From CAZOKN01 sp964580525 (lineage in GTDB: Bacteria > Pseudomonadota > Alphaproteobacteria > Rickettsiales > UBA6187), in contig CAZOKN010000033.1 of the NCBI GenBank assembly GCA_964580525.1, forward strand, positions 1 through 18,989: DNA of 18,989 nt. Reading direction: 5' to 3'. The translations under genes and the position numbers were made by a program. Positions 1-7,434 of this stretch are shown here, one piece after another. The notes under the pieces were generated by a model, which did not search any database, had not been told where the DNA came from, and saw only the letters and a program-made list of their open reading frames with translations. Position 1 is the stretch's first letter. Every line of letters begins with the position of its first letter.

Positions 1-137
1 CTAGTTGCAGTTGCTCTAGCATCAACAGCAGTTTTGTTGATTTCGTTAAGCATTGCGCGATCCTGATCGCTAAGTTTTGTTGTGCAAGCAGTTGTAGCAA
101 GAAGCGATAGAAGTGTTATTGCGTATATACGTTTCAT
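1..137 (-). CDS. Small lipoprotein, N-terminal part only (cut by window edge)
   Basis: The 45 visible codons start with a typical lipoprotein signal: MKR, a hydrophobic stretch and a lipobox ending TTAC, which puts the lipidated cysteine at residue 18. After it comes a charged, Ala-rich segment (NEINKTAVDARATA) that looks like the start of an Lpp/OprI-type alanine-zipper helix, so a murein-lipoprotein-like role in the cell envelope is possible but not shown. A good ribosome site (AGGAG, complement of 145-149) lies 7-8 bases before the ATG. A 7-bp inverted repeat (150-156 with 174-180) lies in the leader just upstream of that ribosome site. The gene is divergent from the Rrf2 gene. The 3' end lies outside the window. 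Confidence 0.8.
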   Translation of the reverse strand, partial: MKRIYAITLLSLLATTACTTKLSDQDRAMLNEINKTAVDARATAT

Positions 138-313
138 AATTTCTCTCCTGTATGTTTTGACATATTAAAATGTAACATACGGACAATAAAGCAATAACAT
201 TTAAAATCAATTTATTTATGTATTATTAAAAATAAATAATCTCCAAATCCCTCGATTTTCAATGATTTTAAAGAGTTATTATTGTTATTTTTAAGAAAAG
301 CATACAATTCCTA

Positions 314-342
314 TTGACTTTATATGAATTAATCTATATAAG
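314..342 (+). promoter_or_regulatory. Promoter of the Rrf2/sulfate operon with possible autoregulatory dyad
   Basis: TTGACT (314-319), a 17-bp spacer and TATAAG (337-342) form a good sigma-70-type promoter. A start near 349 would give a leader of about 27 bases before the ATG at 376. The spacer and -10 contain a 6-bp inverted repeat (TTATAT / ATATAA, separated by 10 bases), a layout that would suit an Rrf2-type dimer repressing its own gene. The dyad is AT-rich, so chance is a real alternative. The rest of 138-375 is AT-rich and shows no gene. Confidence 0.6.
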
Positions 343-375
343 ATTGGTGTAGATAACAAATTGTGGGTAAAACAC

Positions 376-789
376 ATGCTGTCGATGAAAGCAAAATACG
401 GGCTTAGAGCCTTGATGGTTTTGGCGGAAAATAACAAGCGAATGTTGTCCAGTAAGGCAATTGCTAAAGAGGCGGATGTTCCGCAGAAATTTTTGGAAAC
501 TATTTTGATGGAACTTAAACACCATGGAGTAGTGGATAGTAAAAGAGGGATACTTGGCGGTTATTTTTTAGCCAAAGCACCTTCTGATATAACGATGGGA
601 AACTTGATTCGTATTATTGATGGGCCCCTAGCGCCTATCAGATGTGCAAGTGTAACGGCATATCAAAGATGCGAAGATTGTTTGGACGAGAAGACCTGTA
701 AAATTAGAAAAATTATGATTGAAGTTAGAAATTCAATCGCTGGGGTTTTGGATAAAAAAACTTTAGCACAAATTGTAAAAGATAAATAA
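376..789 (+). CDS. Rrf2-family transcriptional regulator, probable regulator of sulfate uptake
   Basis: A 137-residue protein of normal Rrf2 length. The N-terminus (MLSMKAKYGLRALMVLAE) is the family's first helix, followed by a winged helix-turn-helix (about residues 25-65, with the wing SKRGILGGYFLAK). Four cysteines at residues 90, 99, 102 and 108 lie where IscR, NsrR and RirA carry their Fe-S ligands, so an Fe-S or thiol sensor is possible; the spacing is not the IscR one. I chose the ATG at 376 over a TTG at 361 because it gives the family N-terminus. The gene heads a unit with YezD, a porin and sulfate ABC transporter genes, which points to CymR-like control of sulfur supply; that role is inferred from position. 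Confidence 0.88.
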   Translation: MLSMKAKYGLRALMVLAENNKRMLSSKAIAKEADVPQKFLETILMELKHHGVVDSKRGILGGYFLAKAPSDITMGNLIRIIDGPLAPIRCASVTAYQRCEDCLDEKTCKIRKIMIEVRNSIAGVLDKKTLAQIVKDK

Positions 790-811
790 TTGTTAATTTA
801 AAGGAGGTTTT

Positions 812-976
812 ATGACCAAAAACATAAAAGAGCCTAAAATTTTGAGTGAAGTTGAGGATTATATTCTCGGCACTATTCAAAATATACAATATGGAGCCGT
901 GGAAGTAGTTATCCATGATTCTAAGATTGTACAGGTGGAAAAAAGTGAGAAAGTTCGTTTTTCTCAAAATAACTAA
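812..976 (+). CDS. YezD-family (DUF2292) small protein
   Basis: A 54-residue protein. The core from about residue 27 to 50 (YGAVEVVIHDSKIVQVEKSE, then KVRF) matches the compact YezD/DUF2292 pattern, in which a G-[AS]-V-E-[IV] strand is followed by HD..IVQ.E..EK.R. Function in this family is not established, but members are often found beside Rrf2 regulators and sulfur-assimilation genes, which is the setting here. A very strong ribosome site AAGGAGG (801-807) lies 4 bases before the ATG, 22 bases after the Rrf2 stop, so the two are almost certainly co-transcribed and this small protein may be made in larger amounts. The identification rests on motif memory only. Confidence 0.82.
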   Translation: MTKNIKEPKILSEVEDYILGTIQNIQYGAVEVVIHDSKIVQVEKSEKVRFSQNN

Positions 977-1052
977 ACTAATACAAAAATAGCCGACCAG
1001 ACAACTGGAGGCAAACACTTATAAAAACATAACAAATAAGGAGTTTGCCATT

Positions 1053-2405
1053 ATGAATAAGAAATTTTTAGCAGCCAGTGCAATAGGCCTGGTTTTATTA
1101 AGTAACTCAGCTTTTGCGGAGGATTCTATAAAAAAGAGAATAGACAGTCTTGAGCAGGAGATATCTCTCTTAAAAAGACAGCGCGAAGTAGATGAAGAAA
1201 AAACTTCGGCTGCGGCAGAGAAAGCTGCAAATGTTGAGCTGGGAAAAAAGGGGCTAAGTATTACGTCACCTGATAAAAAATATCAATTTGATGTGCATGG
1301 GGTGTTTCAGTTTGATAACCGTTCATTCTTTAACGACACTGCTGGCACTGGAAGGAATGATAATATAGTCCGCAAGGCGCGCCCTATATTGACCTTCAAA
1401 TCTGGAGATGCGTTGGTTTATTTCATGCCTGATTTTGCCGGCACTTCTTCTACAGCAAATAATACTAAAGTTTTTGATGCTTATGCGGAATATAAATTTA
1501 ATAATGCTGCGAAAGTGCGGGTAGGTAAGTTTAAACCTGGAATAGGACTTGAGCAATTACAAGGCGATGCGGATGTTGCATTTAACGAGCGTGGTTTTGT
1601 TTCCAACTTAATACCAAGCCGTGATGTTGGTTTGCAAGTTGCCGGAGAAATATTGCCAGACGTATTAGAATATCAGGTTGGTGTATTTGATGGTACGACT
1701 GATCTTGGTAATGCTGATGGCGATAACGATGATAAGAAAGATTTTACAGCGCGTGTATTTGCAAAGCCATTCCGTAATTCTAGCATTGTTTCTTTGCAAG
1801 GTTTAGGCGTTGGTATTGGTGGCAGTATTGGTGATCGCGAAGGATCTACTACAAATAGAATACTTCCGTCTTACGTTACTCCTGGCCAACAATCATTCTT
1901 TAGTTATGGTACCACAACTTTTGCTAGTGGTGAGAATTGGAGATTATCTCCACAGGCTTATTGGTATTCTGGTAATAAAGGAATATTGGCAGAATATGCA
2001 ATTGCTAACCAGAACGTAAAAAATGGTACTGCAACGGCAGAGCTAGAAAATAAAGCATGGAACGTTGTTGCATCTTACGTACTTACAGGTGAGGATGTAA
2101 ATTTTGCTGGTGGCGTTAAACCATCTAAAGATTTTAAACCTTCGGAAGGTAACTGGGGAGCGTTTGAAGTTATAGCAAGAGCTGGTAAATTAAATATTGA
2201 TGATGCAGCATTCCCTGTGTTTTCAAGTATTTCAACATCAGCAAAAAGTGCATCAACTGTTGGTACTGGAATTAACTGGTATTGGAATGAGAACATTAGA
2301 ATCTCCACAAACTATAATTATACGACGTTTAGTGGTGGTGCTGCTGGAGGAAAAGACAGACCTGAAGAGCAGGTTGTCCAAAGCCGTGTTCAATTTAGAT
2401 TTTAA
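1053..2405 (+). CDS. OprP/OprO-type phosphate-selective porin family protein, probable sulfate/anion porin
   Basis: A 450-residue outer-membrane protein. Residues 1-22 are a signal peptide ending AFA before ED. Residues 24-60 form a short charged coiled coil (SIKKRIDSLEQEISLLKRQR), common at the N-terminus of this porin family and probably used for trimerisation. The remainder alternates aromatic and polar residues as in beta barrels, with family-like stretches VGKFKPGIGLEQLQ and NLIPSRDVGLQVAGE. The final residue is Phe (QSRVQFRF), the usual BAM assembly signal. The ribosome site AAGGAG (1038-1043) supports the start. Placed directly before sbp-cysTWA, it is likely to let sulfate or related anions through the outer membrane; the substrate is inferred from context, since the family is named for phosphate and polyphosphate. 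Confidence 0.85.
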   Translation: MNKKFLAASAIGLVLLSNSAFAEDSIKKRIDSLEQEISLLKRQREVDEEKTSAAAEKAANVELGKKGLSITSPDKKYQFDVHGVFQFDNRSFFNDTAGTGRNDNIVRKARPILTFKSGDALVYFMPDFAGTSSTANNTKVFDAYAEYKFNNAAKVRVGKFKPGIGLEQLQGDADVAFNERGFVSNLIPSRDVGLQVAGEILPDVLEYQVGVFDGTTDLGNADGDNDDKKDFTARVFAKPFRNSSIVSLQGLGVGIGGSIGDREGSTTNRILPSYVTPGQQSFFSYGTTTFASGENWRLSPQAYWYSGNKGILAEYAIANQNVKNGTATAELENKAWNVVASYVLTGEDVNFAGGVKPSKDFKPSEGNWGAFEVIARAGKLNIDDAAFPVFSSISTSAKSASTVGTGINWYWNENIRISTNYNYTTFSGGAAGGKDRPEEQVVQSRVQFRF

Positions 2406-2438
2406 TTATACAAGAATTAGTATAGAAAGGATTTTATC

Positions 2439-3446
2439 ATGAATATAAAGAAAATATTTTTATCAGCAGTAGCAGGTATAGGGATTATTTCTGCGGTTGG
2501 AGCTTATGCGGCCAACCCACTAGAAATACTCAACGTTTCGTATGATCCAACACGTGAGTTATATGAAGAATATAATCAATTGTTTATCAAACACTGGAAA
2601 GAAAAATCTGGTCAAGATCTTAAAGTACAACAGTCTCATGGCGGTTCTGGTAAACAGGCTCGTGCAGTTATAGACGGTTTGCAGGCTGATGTGGTTACTT
2701 TGGCACTTTCTTATGATATCGATGCAATTGCTGAAAAAGGAAAGTCACTACCACTTGATTGGCAGTCAAAACTTCCTAATAATAGCTCGCCTTACACTTC
2801 TACAATCGTTTTCCTTGTGAAAAAGGGAAATCCAAAAGCTATTAAAGATTGGGATGATTTAATAAAGCCAGGTGTTCAGGTTATAACTCCTAATCCTAAA
2901 ACATCAGGCGGTGCTAGATGGAATTATCTTGCGGCTTATGGTTATGCTTTGAAAAAGTATAATAATGACGAAGCTAAAGCGCAGGATTTTATCAAAAAGC
3001 TATTTGCAAATGTTCCTTTGCTTGATACTGGTGCTCGTGGTGCGACAACAACATTCGTACAAAGACATATCGGGGATGTGTTGCTTGCTTGGGAAAATGA
3101 AGCTTTCCTTGCAGTAAACGAACTTGGTAAAGATCAGTTTGATATCATTGTACCTTCTCTTAGCATATTGGCAGAGCCTCCTGTGGCTGTAATTGATAAA
3201 GTTGCTAATAAAAAGGGCACTATTGATGTTGCCAGAGAATATGTATCTTACCTTTATTCTCCTGAAGCTCAGGAAATTATAGCTAAGAACTATTACAGAC
3301 CTACTGATAAAAATGTTGCAGCAAAATACAGTGAACGTTTCCCAAAACTGGAATTATTAACTATAAAGGATTTCGGTAGCTGGAAAGATGCGCAGAAAAA
3401 GCATTTTGATGACGGCGGCATATTTGATCAAATTTATAGGAAGTAA
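2439..3446 (+). CDS. sbp: Periplasmic sulfate-binding protein Sbp
   Basis: A 335-residue periplasmic protein, the usual length for Sbp/CysP. A signal peptide spans residues 1-24 (cleavage after AYA). The family motifs follow in order: LNVSYDPTRELYEEYN (31-46), QSHGGSGKQARAVIDGL (65-81) and ADVVTLALSYDID (83-95), then NPKTSGGARWNYLAAYGYAL (152-171), all parts of the known sulfate-binding pocket. It captures sulfate (possibly thiosulfate) in the periplasm and passes it to CysTW. The ribosome site AAAGG (2426-2430) lies before the ATG, 33 bases after the porin stop. The HGGSGKQAR stretch resembles Sbp more than CysP, but the two are hard to separate by eye. Confidence 0.95.
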   Translation: MNIKKIFLSAVAGIGIISAVGAYAANPLEILNVSYDPTRELYEEYNQLFIKHWKEKSGQDLKVQQSHGGSGKQARAVIDGLQADVVTLALSYDIDAIAEKGKSLPLDWQSKLPNNSSPYTSTIVFLVKKGNPKAIKDWDDLIKPGVQVITPNPKTSGGARWNYLAAYGYALKKYNNDEAKAQDFIKKLFANVPLLDTGARGATTTFVQRHIGDVLLAWENEAFLAVNELGKDQFDIIVPSLSILAEPPVAVIDKVANKKGTIDVAREYVSYLYSPEAQEIIAKNYYRPTDKNVAAKYSERFPKLELLTIKDFGSWKDAQKKHFDDGGIFDQIYRK

Positions 3447-3449
3447 TTA

Positions 3450-4298
3450 GTGTCTGGTATTAGGTCTATGCAGTTTAGAAAGCCAAGCGTCCTTCCCGGT
3501 TTCGGGTTGGCGCTTGGTATTACTATAACATACCTTAGCCTTATAGTTTTGATTCCTCTTTCCGGATTATTTATAAAAACCTTCGCCATGAGTTGGGCTG
3601 ATTTCTGGAGAACTGTCACTGACGACAGAATAATGCACGCATATTATATAAGTTTCGGCTGTGCTTTTTTAGCTGCGTTAGTTAATGTTTTCTTTGGACT
3701 AATCGTTGCGTGGATTTTGGTGCGCTATCAATTTCCTGGACGCAAACTTCTTGATGCCGTTGTGGATCTGCCTTTTGCTTTGCCAACAGCAGTTGCAGGC
3801 ATCGCCCTTACAGCTCTTTACACGCCTGATGGCTGGGTCGGAAAATATTTTGAAATGATTGGCATTAAAGTTGCCTTTACCCCAATTGGTATCATGATAG
3901 CGTTGATATTTATAGGCATACCATTTGTTGTTAGAACTGTTCAGCCAGTATTAGAAGATATGAACAGAGAGCTGGAAGAAGCTGCCGCAAGTTTAGGTGC
4001 TTCGCGTTGGCAAACTTTTACAATGGTGATTCTGCCTTATATCGCTCCAGCATTATTAACAGGTTTTGCGATGGCATTTGCCCGTGCTTTGGGTGAGTAT
4101 GGCTCGGTGATATTTATTGCCGGTAATATGCCGATGGTTTCAGAAGTTGTGCCTTTGCTGATTATTATAAAGCTTGAGCAATATGACTATGCAGGAGCGA
4201 CAGCAATTGCGCTCGTAATGCTTATATCATCATTTATGTTGCTACTTACTATCAACCTCCTCCAGAAATGGAGCCAGACAAAAACTTTGCGAGTGTGA
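3450..4298 (+). CDS. cysT: Sulfate ABC transporter permease CysT (CysU)
   Basis: A 282-residue inner-membrane protein with about six hydrophobic segments and a normal length for CysT. The permease EAA loop that contacts CysA is at 176-190 (EEAAASLGASRWQTF), followed by the CysT-typical FARALGEYGSVIFIAGNMP (210-228). Translation starts at GTG 3450, three bases after the sbp stop and six bases after an AGGAAG ribosome site (3438-3443); the next ATG at 3468 lacks such a site. It forms the channel heterodimer with CysW. Confidence 0.95.
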   Translation: MSGIRSMQFRKPSVLPGFGLALGITITYLSLIVLIPLSGLFIKTFAMSWADFWRTVTDDRIMHAYYISFGCAFLAALVNVFFGLIVAWILVRYQFPGRKLLDAVVDLPFALPTAVAGIALTALYTPDGWVGKYFEMIGIKVAFTPIGIMIALIFIGIPFVVRTVQPVLEDMNRELEEAAASLGASRWQTFTMVILPYIAPALLTGFAMAFARALGEYGSVIFIAGNMPMVSEVVPLLIIIKLEQYDYAGATAIALVMLISSFMLLLTINLLQKWSQTKTLRV

Positions 4299-4301
4299 TT
4301 T

Positions 4302-5129
4302 ATGTCAAAAGTTAATGATAATGTGACTGAATCTGCTCCTGTACGTTTTATCCTGATTTTCTTAGGATTGGCGTTTATGTTTATAATTGTTGGCTTGCCA
4401 ATTTTAACTGTGTTTATAGAAGCATTGAGGAAAGGTCTTGAAGCTTACTGGGCAGGTATAAACGAAGAATATGCAATCGCAGCAATTAAATTAACTCTTC
4501 TGGTCACTGCAATCGCGGTGCCATTCAATGTTATTTTTGGTCTGGCAGCGAGTTGGGCAATTGCAAAATTTGAGTTTGTCGGCAAAAGATTATTACTAAC
4601 TTTTATTGATCTGCCTTTTTCTGTATCTCCCGTTATATCAGGCTTGATATATGTGCTGCTTTTTGGCGCTCATTCAATGTTGGGAGAGTGGTTAATAGAT
4701 AATAACATCCAGATTATATTTGCTGTTCCCGGCATTGTTATTGCCACGATATTTGTAACATTCCCTTTTGTTGCGCGTGAGTTAATACCACTAATGGAAG
4801 AACAGGGAACTGAAGAAGAAGAGGCTGCAATTTTGCTTGGCGCTTCTGGTCTTAGAACTTTTTGGTTTATAACATTGCCGAATATCAGATGGGGTTTGCT
4901 ATATGGCGTGCTGCTTTGTAATGCGCGTGCAATGGGAGAATTTGGCGCAGTGTCTGTAGTTTCAGGCCATATAAAAGGCGTGACAAACACCATACCATTG
5001 CATGTTGAAATACTTTATAACGAATATAATTTTGTGGCAGCATTTGCGGTAGCTTCAATACTTACTCTTCTAGCATTAATTACCTTGCTGTTGAAGAAAG
5101 CTGTTGAAATGCGCGTACATAATCAATGA
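4302..5129 (+). CDS. cysW: Sulfate ABC transporter permease CysW
   Basis: A 275-residue membrane protein, the partner of CysT, with about six membrane segments. The EAA loop is at 172-187 (EEEAAILLGASGLRTF), and downstream are the CysW-typical NARAMGEFGAVSVVSGHIKG and the VEILYNEY stretch. The start lies three bases after the cysT stop, which suggests translational coupling; no strong ribosome site is visible. With CysT and CysA it imports sulfate at the cost of ATP. Confidence 0.95.
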   Translation: MSKVNDNVTESAPVRFILIFLGLAFMFIIVGLPILTVFIEALRKGLEAYWAGINEEYAIAAIKLTLLVTAIAVPFNVIFGLAASWAIAKFEFVGKRLLLTFIDLPFSVSPVISGLIYVLLFGAHSMLGEWLIDNNIQIIFAVPGIVIATIFVTFPFVARELIPLMEEQGTEEEEAAILLGASGLRTFWFITLPNIRWGLLYGVLLCNARAMGEFGAVSVVSGHIKGVTNTIPLHVEILYNEYNFVAAFAVASILTLLALITLLLKKAVEMRVHNQ

Positions 5130-5138
5130 GGAAAAAAC

Positions 5139-6341
5139 ATGGGAATCCACGTTAAGAATATCAGCAAGCAATTTAAGGATTTTACGGCTTTGAAGGATGT
5201 GAATCTGGAAGTTAATTCGGGAGAATTAATTGCATTGCTTGGCCCATCAGGTTCCGGAAAAACTACCCTACTTCGAATTATTGCAGGTCTTGAATTTCCA
5301 GACACTGGCTCGATATTGCTTGAAGGTAAAGAAGCTCACGATCAAAATGTCAAAGAAAGACAAGTTGGTTTCGTATTCCAGCATTACGCTCTGTTTAAGC
5401 ACATGACAGTTTTTGATAACGTAGCATTTGGTTTACGCGTACGTGAAAAAGAGCACAGACCTTCAGAAGAAAAAATCAGACGTAAAGTTATGGAATTGCT
5501 TTCGCTTGTGCATTTGGAAGCATTTTATGATCGCTATCCAAGCCAACTTTCTGGTGGGCAACGGCAGCGTGTGGCGCTTGCTCGTGCACTTGCCGTTGAG
5601 CCGAAAGTTTTGTTGCTGGATGAGCCGTTTGGTGCGTTGGACGCAAAAGTTCGTAAAGAATTGCGCCGCTGGATGCGCCGCCTGCATGATGATATCCATA
5701 TCACCAGTATTTTTGTAACGCATGACCAGGAAGAAGCGATGGAAGTTTCTGACCGCGTTGTGGTAATGAGTAATGGTAAGATAGAACAGGTTGGCACACC
5801 TGAGCAGGTTTATCACTATCCTGCCAATGCATTTGTTTATGACTTCCTGGGAAATTATAACGAATTCCAAGGCTGGAAAGATGAAGAAGGCAATGTTCAC
5901 CTTGCTGAACTTGATTTGTTTGAAGCTCCGGAAGAACCACAAGATCCTGTGTTTCCACAAAATAGAGGCTGGCTCGGCCGCTATCCTGAAATTGCTTCAA
6001 TCGCGCGCAAGGTTGCTCCTTCTCTTGTTAAGGAAACAAAAACTGTACAGCCTGCACAAAAGAAGAAGTTTGTTTTTGATACAAGTCGTGGCAAGTCTGT
6101 CAAAATATTTGCACGTCCACATGAAGTATATATAGAAAGAGAACCACAAGCAGGTTTCGAATTTATTCGTGCAAAAGTGGTGCACATCAATCCGGCAGGT
6201 GCTTTGGTTAAACTTGAATTAATCCGCCGCAATGGCCAACTGATACAAGTTGAAGTGCCTAAAAGCATTATGGATAAATACGAAGTTAAGAAAAATGATC
6301 TGCTTTATGTAAGGCCAAAAACTATGAAGGTTTTTGAATAA
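5139..6341 (+). CDS. cysA: Sulfate/thiosulfate ABC transporter ATP-binding protein CysA
   Basis: A 400-residue ATPase. Walker A GPSGSGKT is at 35-42, the Q-loop at Q81, signature LSGGQRQR at 137-144, Walker B VLLLDEP at 157-163 and the H-loop histidine at 195 (FVTHDQEEA). Residues after about 240 form a long C-terminal extension ending in a TOBE-like regulatory domain (about 330-400, KIFARPHEVYIER onward). It is somewhat longer than the commonest CysA proteins because of the linker at 245-325. The ribosome site TGAGGA overlaps the cysW stop, so the two genes are coupled. It energises the CysTW channel. Confidence 0.95.
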   Translation: MGIHVKNISKQFKDFTALKDVNLEVNSGELIALLGPSGSGKTTLLRIIAGLEFPDTGSILLEGKEAHDQNVKERQVGFVFQHYALFKHMTVFDNVAFGLRVREKEHRPSEEKIRRKVMELLSLVHLEAFYDRYPSQLSGGQRQRVALARALAVEPKVLLLDEPFGALDAKVRKELRRWMRRLHDDIHITSIFVTHDQEEAMEVSDRVVVMSNGKIEQVGTPEQVYHYPANAFVYDFLGNYNEFQGWKDEEGNVHLAELDLFEAPEEPQDPVFPQNRGWLGRYPEIASIARKVAPSLVKETKTVQPAQKKKFVFDTSRGKSVKIFARPHEVYIEREPQAGFEFIRAKVVHINPAGALVKLELIRRNGQLIQVEVPKSIMDKYEVKKNDLLYVRPKTMKVFE

Positions 6342-6375
6342 TAAAATTTTAGGTTGAAATACCTCAACTCATTTC

Positions 6376-6404
6376 TTGCACATCGTGCCTATAAATTGTA
6401 TAGA
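6376..6404 (+). promoter_or_regulatory. Promoter of the holin-endolysin cassette
   Basis: TTGCAC (6376-6381), a 17-bp spacer and TATAGA (6399-6404) form a sigma-70-type promoter. The expected start is near 6411, about 30 bases before the holin ATG. It gives the lysis genes expression independent of the sulfate operon, whose last gene ends at 6341. Confidence 0.55.
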
Positions 6405-6432
6405 ATCCCCATAGGAATTTTCAATTTATAGG
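6388..6432. repeat. Perfect 11-bp inverted repeat over the holin promoter (possible operator)
   Basis: CCTATAAATTG (6388-6398) and CAATTTATAGG (6422-6432) are exact reverse complements separated by 23 bases. The left arm covers the spacer just upstream of the -10 hexamer and the right arm lies in the early leader, including the AGGT that would serve as ribosome site. Because the left arm is upstream of the predicted transcription start, the dyad is better read as a DNA-binding site than as an RNA hairpin; for a transcript arriving from cysA it could also fold and cover the ribosome site. Confidence 0.7.
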
Positions 6433-6440
6433 TAATATTT

Positions 6441-6905
6441 ATGATGACACTACTAGGTAGTTTATTGGGTTTTATTAGCTCTACCTTCCCAGATTTGGTT
6501 AAGATATTCCGCGACATGCAGGATAAAAAGCATGAAATAAAAATTCTTGAAATGCAACTGGAACAACAACGTATTGTTCCACCCCAAAGACCTGAGGAAA
6601 TTGTTTTTCAAGGCAATATCCAGGCGGATATAGCGGAAAGTCAGGCTCTATACGCTACATATAACACAGGAATATCTTGGGTTGATGCATTTAATGGCAC
6701 TGTGCGTCCTGTTATTGCTTATTCTTTTTTCATTCTATATGCAGCGATAAAAGTTCTTTCTTATTATGCCGCTCCTGCACCTGAATCAATTTCTCTTTCC
6801 ATTATATACAGCACTCTTTGGACAAATGAAGACTCGGCAATTTTCGCTGGAATTATAAGCTTTTATTTCGGCCAAAGAGCAATGAATAAATTTAGAAAAC
6901 ATTAG
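6441..6905 (+). CDS. Three-TM holin of the gene-transfer-agent/phage type
   Basis: A 154-residue membrane protein resembling the GTA-release three-TM holin family. Segment 1 is weakly hydrophobic at residues 1-20. A charged region (21-70) with EIKILEMQLEQQ follows, then membrane segments at about 89-110 (RPVIAYSFFILYAAIKVLSY) and 131-147 (SAIFAGIISFYFGQRAM). The family-like points are FNGTVRP at the entry of TM2 and FYFGQRAMNK near the end. It would open the inner membrane so that the following endolysin, which has no signal peptide, can reach the wall. The start could also be the ATG at 6444. No capsid, tail or integrase gene is nearby. Confidence 0.8.
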   Translation: MMTLLGSLLGFISSTFPDLVKIFRDMQDKKHEIKILEMQLEQQRIVPPQRPEEIVFQGNIQADIAESQALYATYNTGISWVDAFNGTVRPVIAYSFFILYAAIKVLSYYAAPAPESISLSIIYSTLWTNEDSAIFAGIISFYFGQRAMNKFRKH

Positions 6906-6912
6906 GATTATT

Positions 6913-7416
6913 ATGCGTAGCATAACTCAAGAAGGTCTTGATCTGATTTGCCGGTTTGAAGGTTTTTCTGCGAAATCATATATCTGCCCTGCTGGCTATC
7001 CAACAATTGGCTATGGTCACGTTGTTAAGGATAATGAAAAAGCGGGATTTGCAGGTGGAATCACTAAAGATGAGGCTATGAAATTATTGCGTCAGGATGT
7101 TAATATTGCTGAACAGGGTGTGCTGCGCTTTATTAGTGTTGTACTAAGCAACAACCAATTTAGCGCTCTGGTTTCTTTTACTTATAATCTTGGCACTGGC
7201 GCTTTGCAGCGTTCAACATTGCGCCAAAAGGTAAATCGTGAAGAACATTCAGAAGTTCCTGCCGAGTTTGAAAAATGGGTTTTGGGCGGTGGAAAAAGGC
7301 TTCCGGGTCTTATAAAAAGACGTCATGCTGAAGCTGTTATGTATGCCACTCCTGATTCTGGCATGAAGGTTGTTGAAAGCACAACTGATTCAGCCGAATT
7401 GTTGGGAATTTACTAG
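6913..7416 (+). CDS. GH24 endolysin (phage-type lysozyme)
   Basis: A 167-residue lysozyme that cuts peptidoglycan. The catalytic set E-8aa-C-5aa-T is present as E16, C25 and T31 (FEGF...YICPAGYPTIGYGH); Cys in the second position is a known variant of the Asp of T4 lysozyme. NNQFSALVSFTYNLGTG and RRHAEAVMY are further GH24 landmarks. There is no signal peptide or anchor segment at the N-terminus (MRSITQEGLDLICRFEG), so it depends on a holin, encoded 7 bases upstream. The residues after about 150 have no clear family counterpart. Confidence 0.92.
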   Translation: MRSITQEGLDLICRFEGFSAKSYICPAGYPTIGYGHVVKDNEKAGFAGGITKDEAMKLLRQDVNIAEQGVLRFISVVLSNNQFSALVSFTYNLGTGALQRSTLRQKVNREEHSEVPAEFEKWVLGGGKRLPGLIKRRHAEAVMYATPDSGMKVVESTTDSAELLGIY

Positions 7417-7434
7417 TTTTTATAAGGAATAATT

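Noticed and set aside
150..180. 7-bp inverted repeat in the leader of the first lipoprotein gene
   Set aside because: Short, AT-rich and with a 17-base loop; chance is likely and no regulatory role can be argued.
990..1015. Hairpin GCC..CCAG-ACAA-CTGG.GGC between yezD and the porin, considered as a riboswitch or attenuator
   Set aside because: The stem is short and interrupted, no T tract follows, and no conserved SAM or other sulfur riboswitch core is recognisable.
5463..5960. Minus-strand open frame inside cysA
   Set aside because: A shadow of a gene with complete ABC ATPase motifs on the other strand.
6353..6368. Possible terminator after cysA (GTTGA/TCAAC stem)
   Set aside because: Only five base pairs and no T run follows, so it is too weak to call.
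6441..7416. Prophage
   Set aside because: Only holin and endolysin are present; the neighbours are a sulfate transporter operon and ordinary metabolic genes, with no integrase, att repeats or structural genes.
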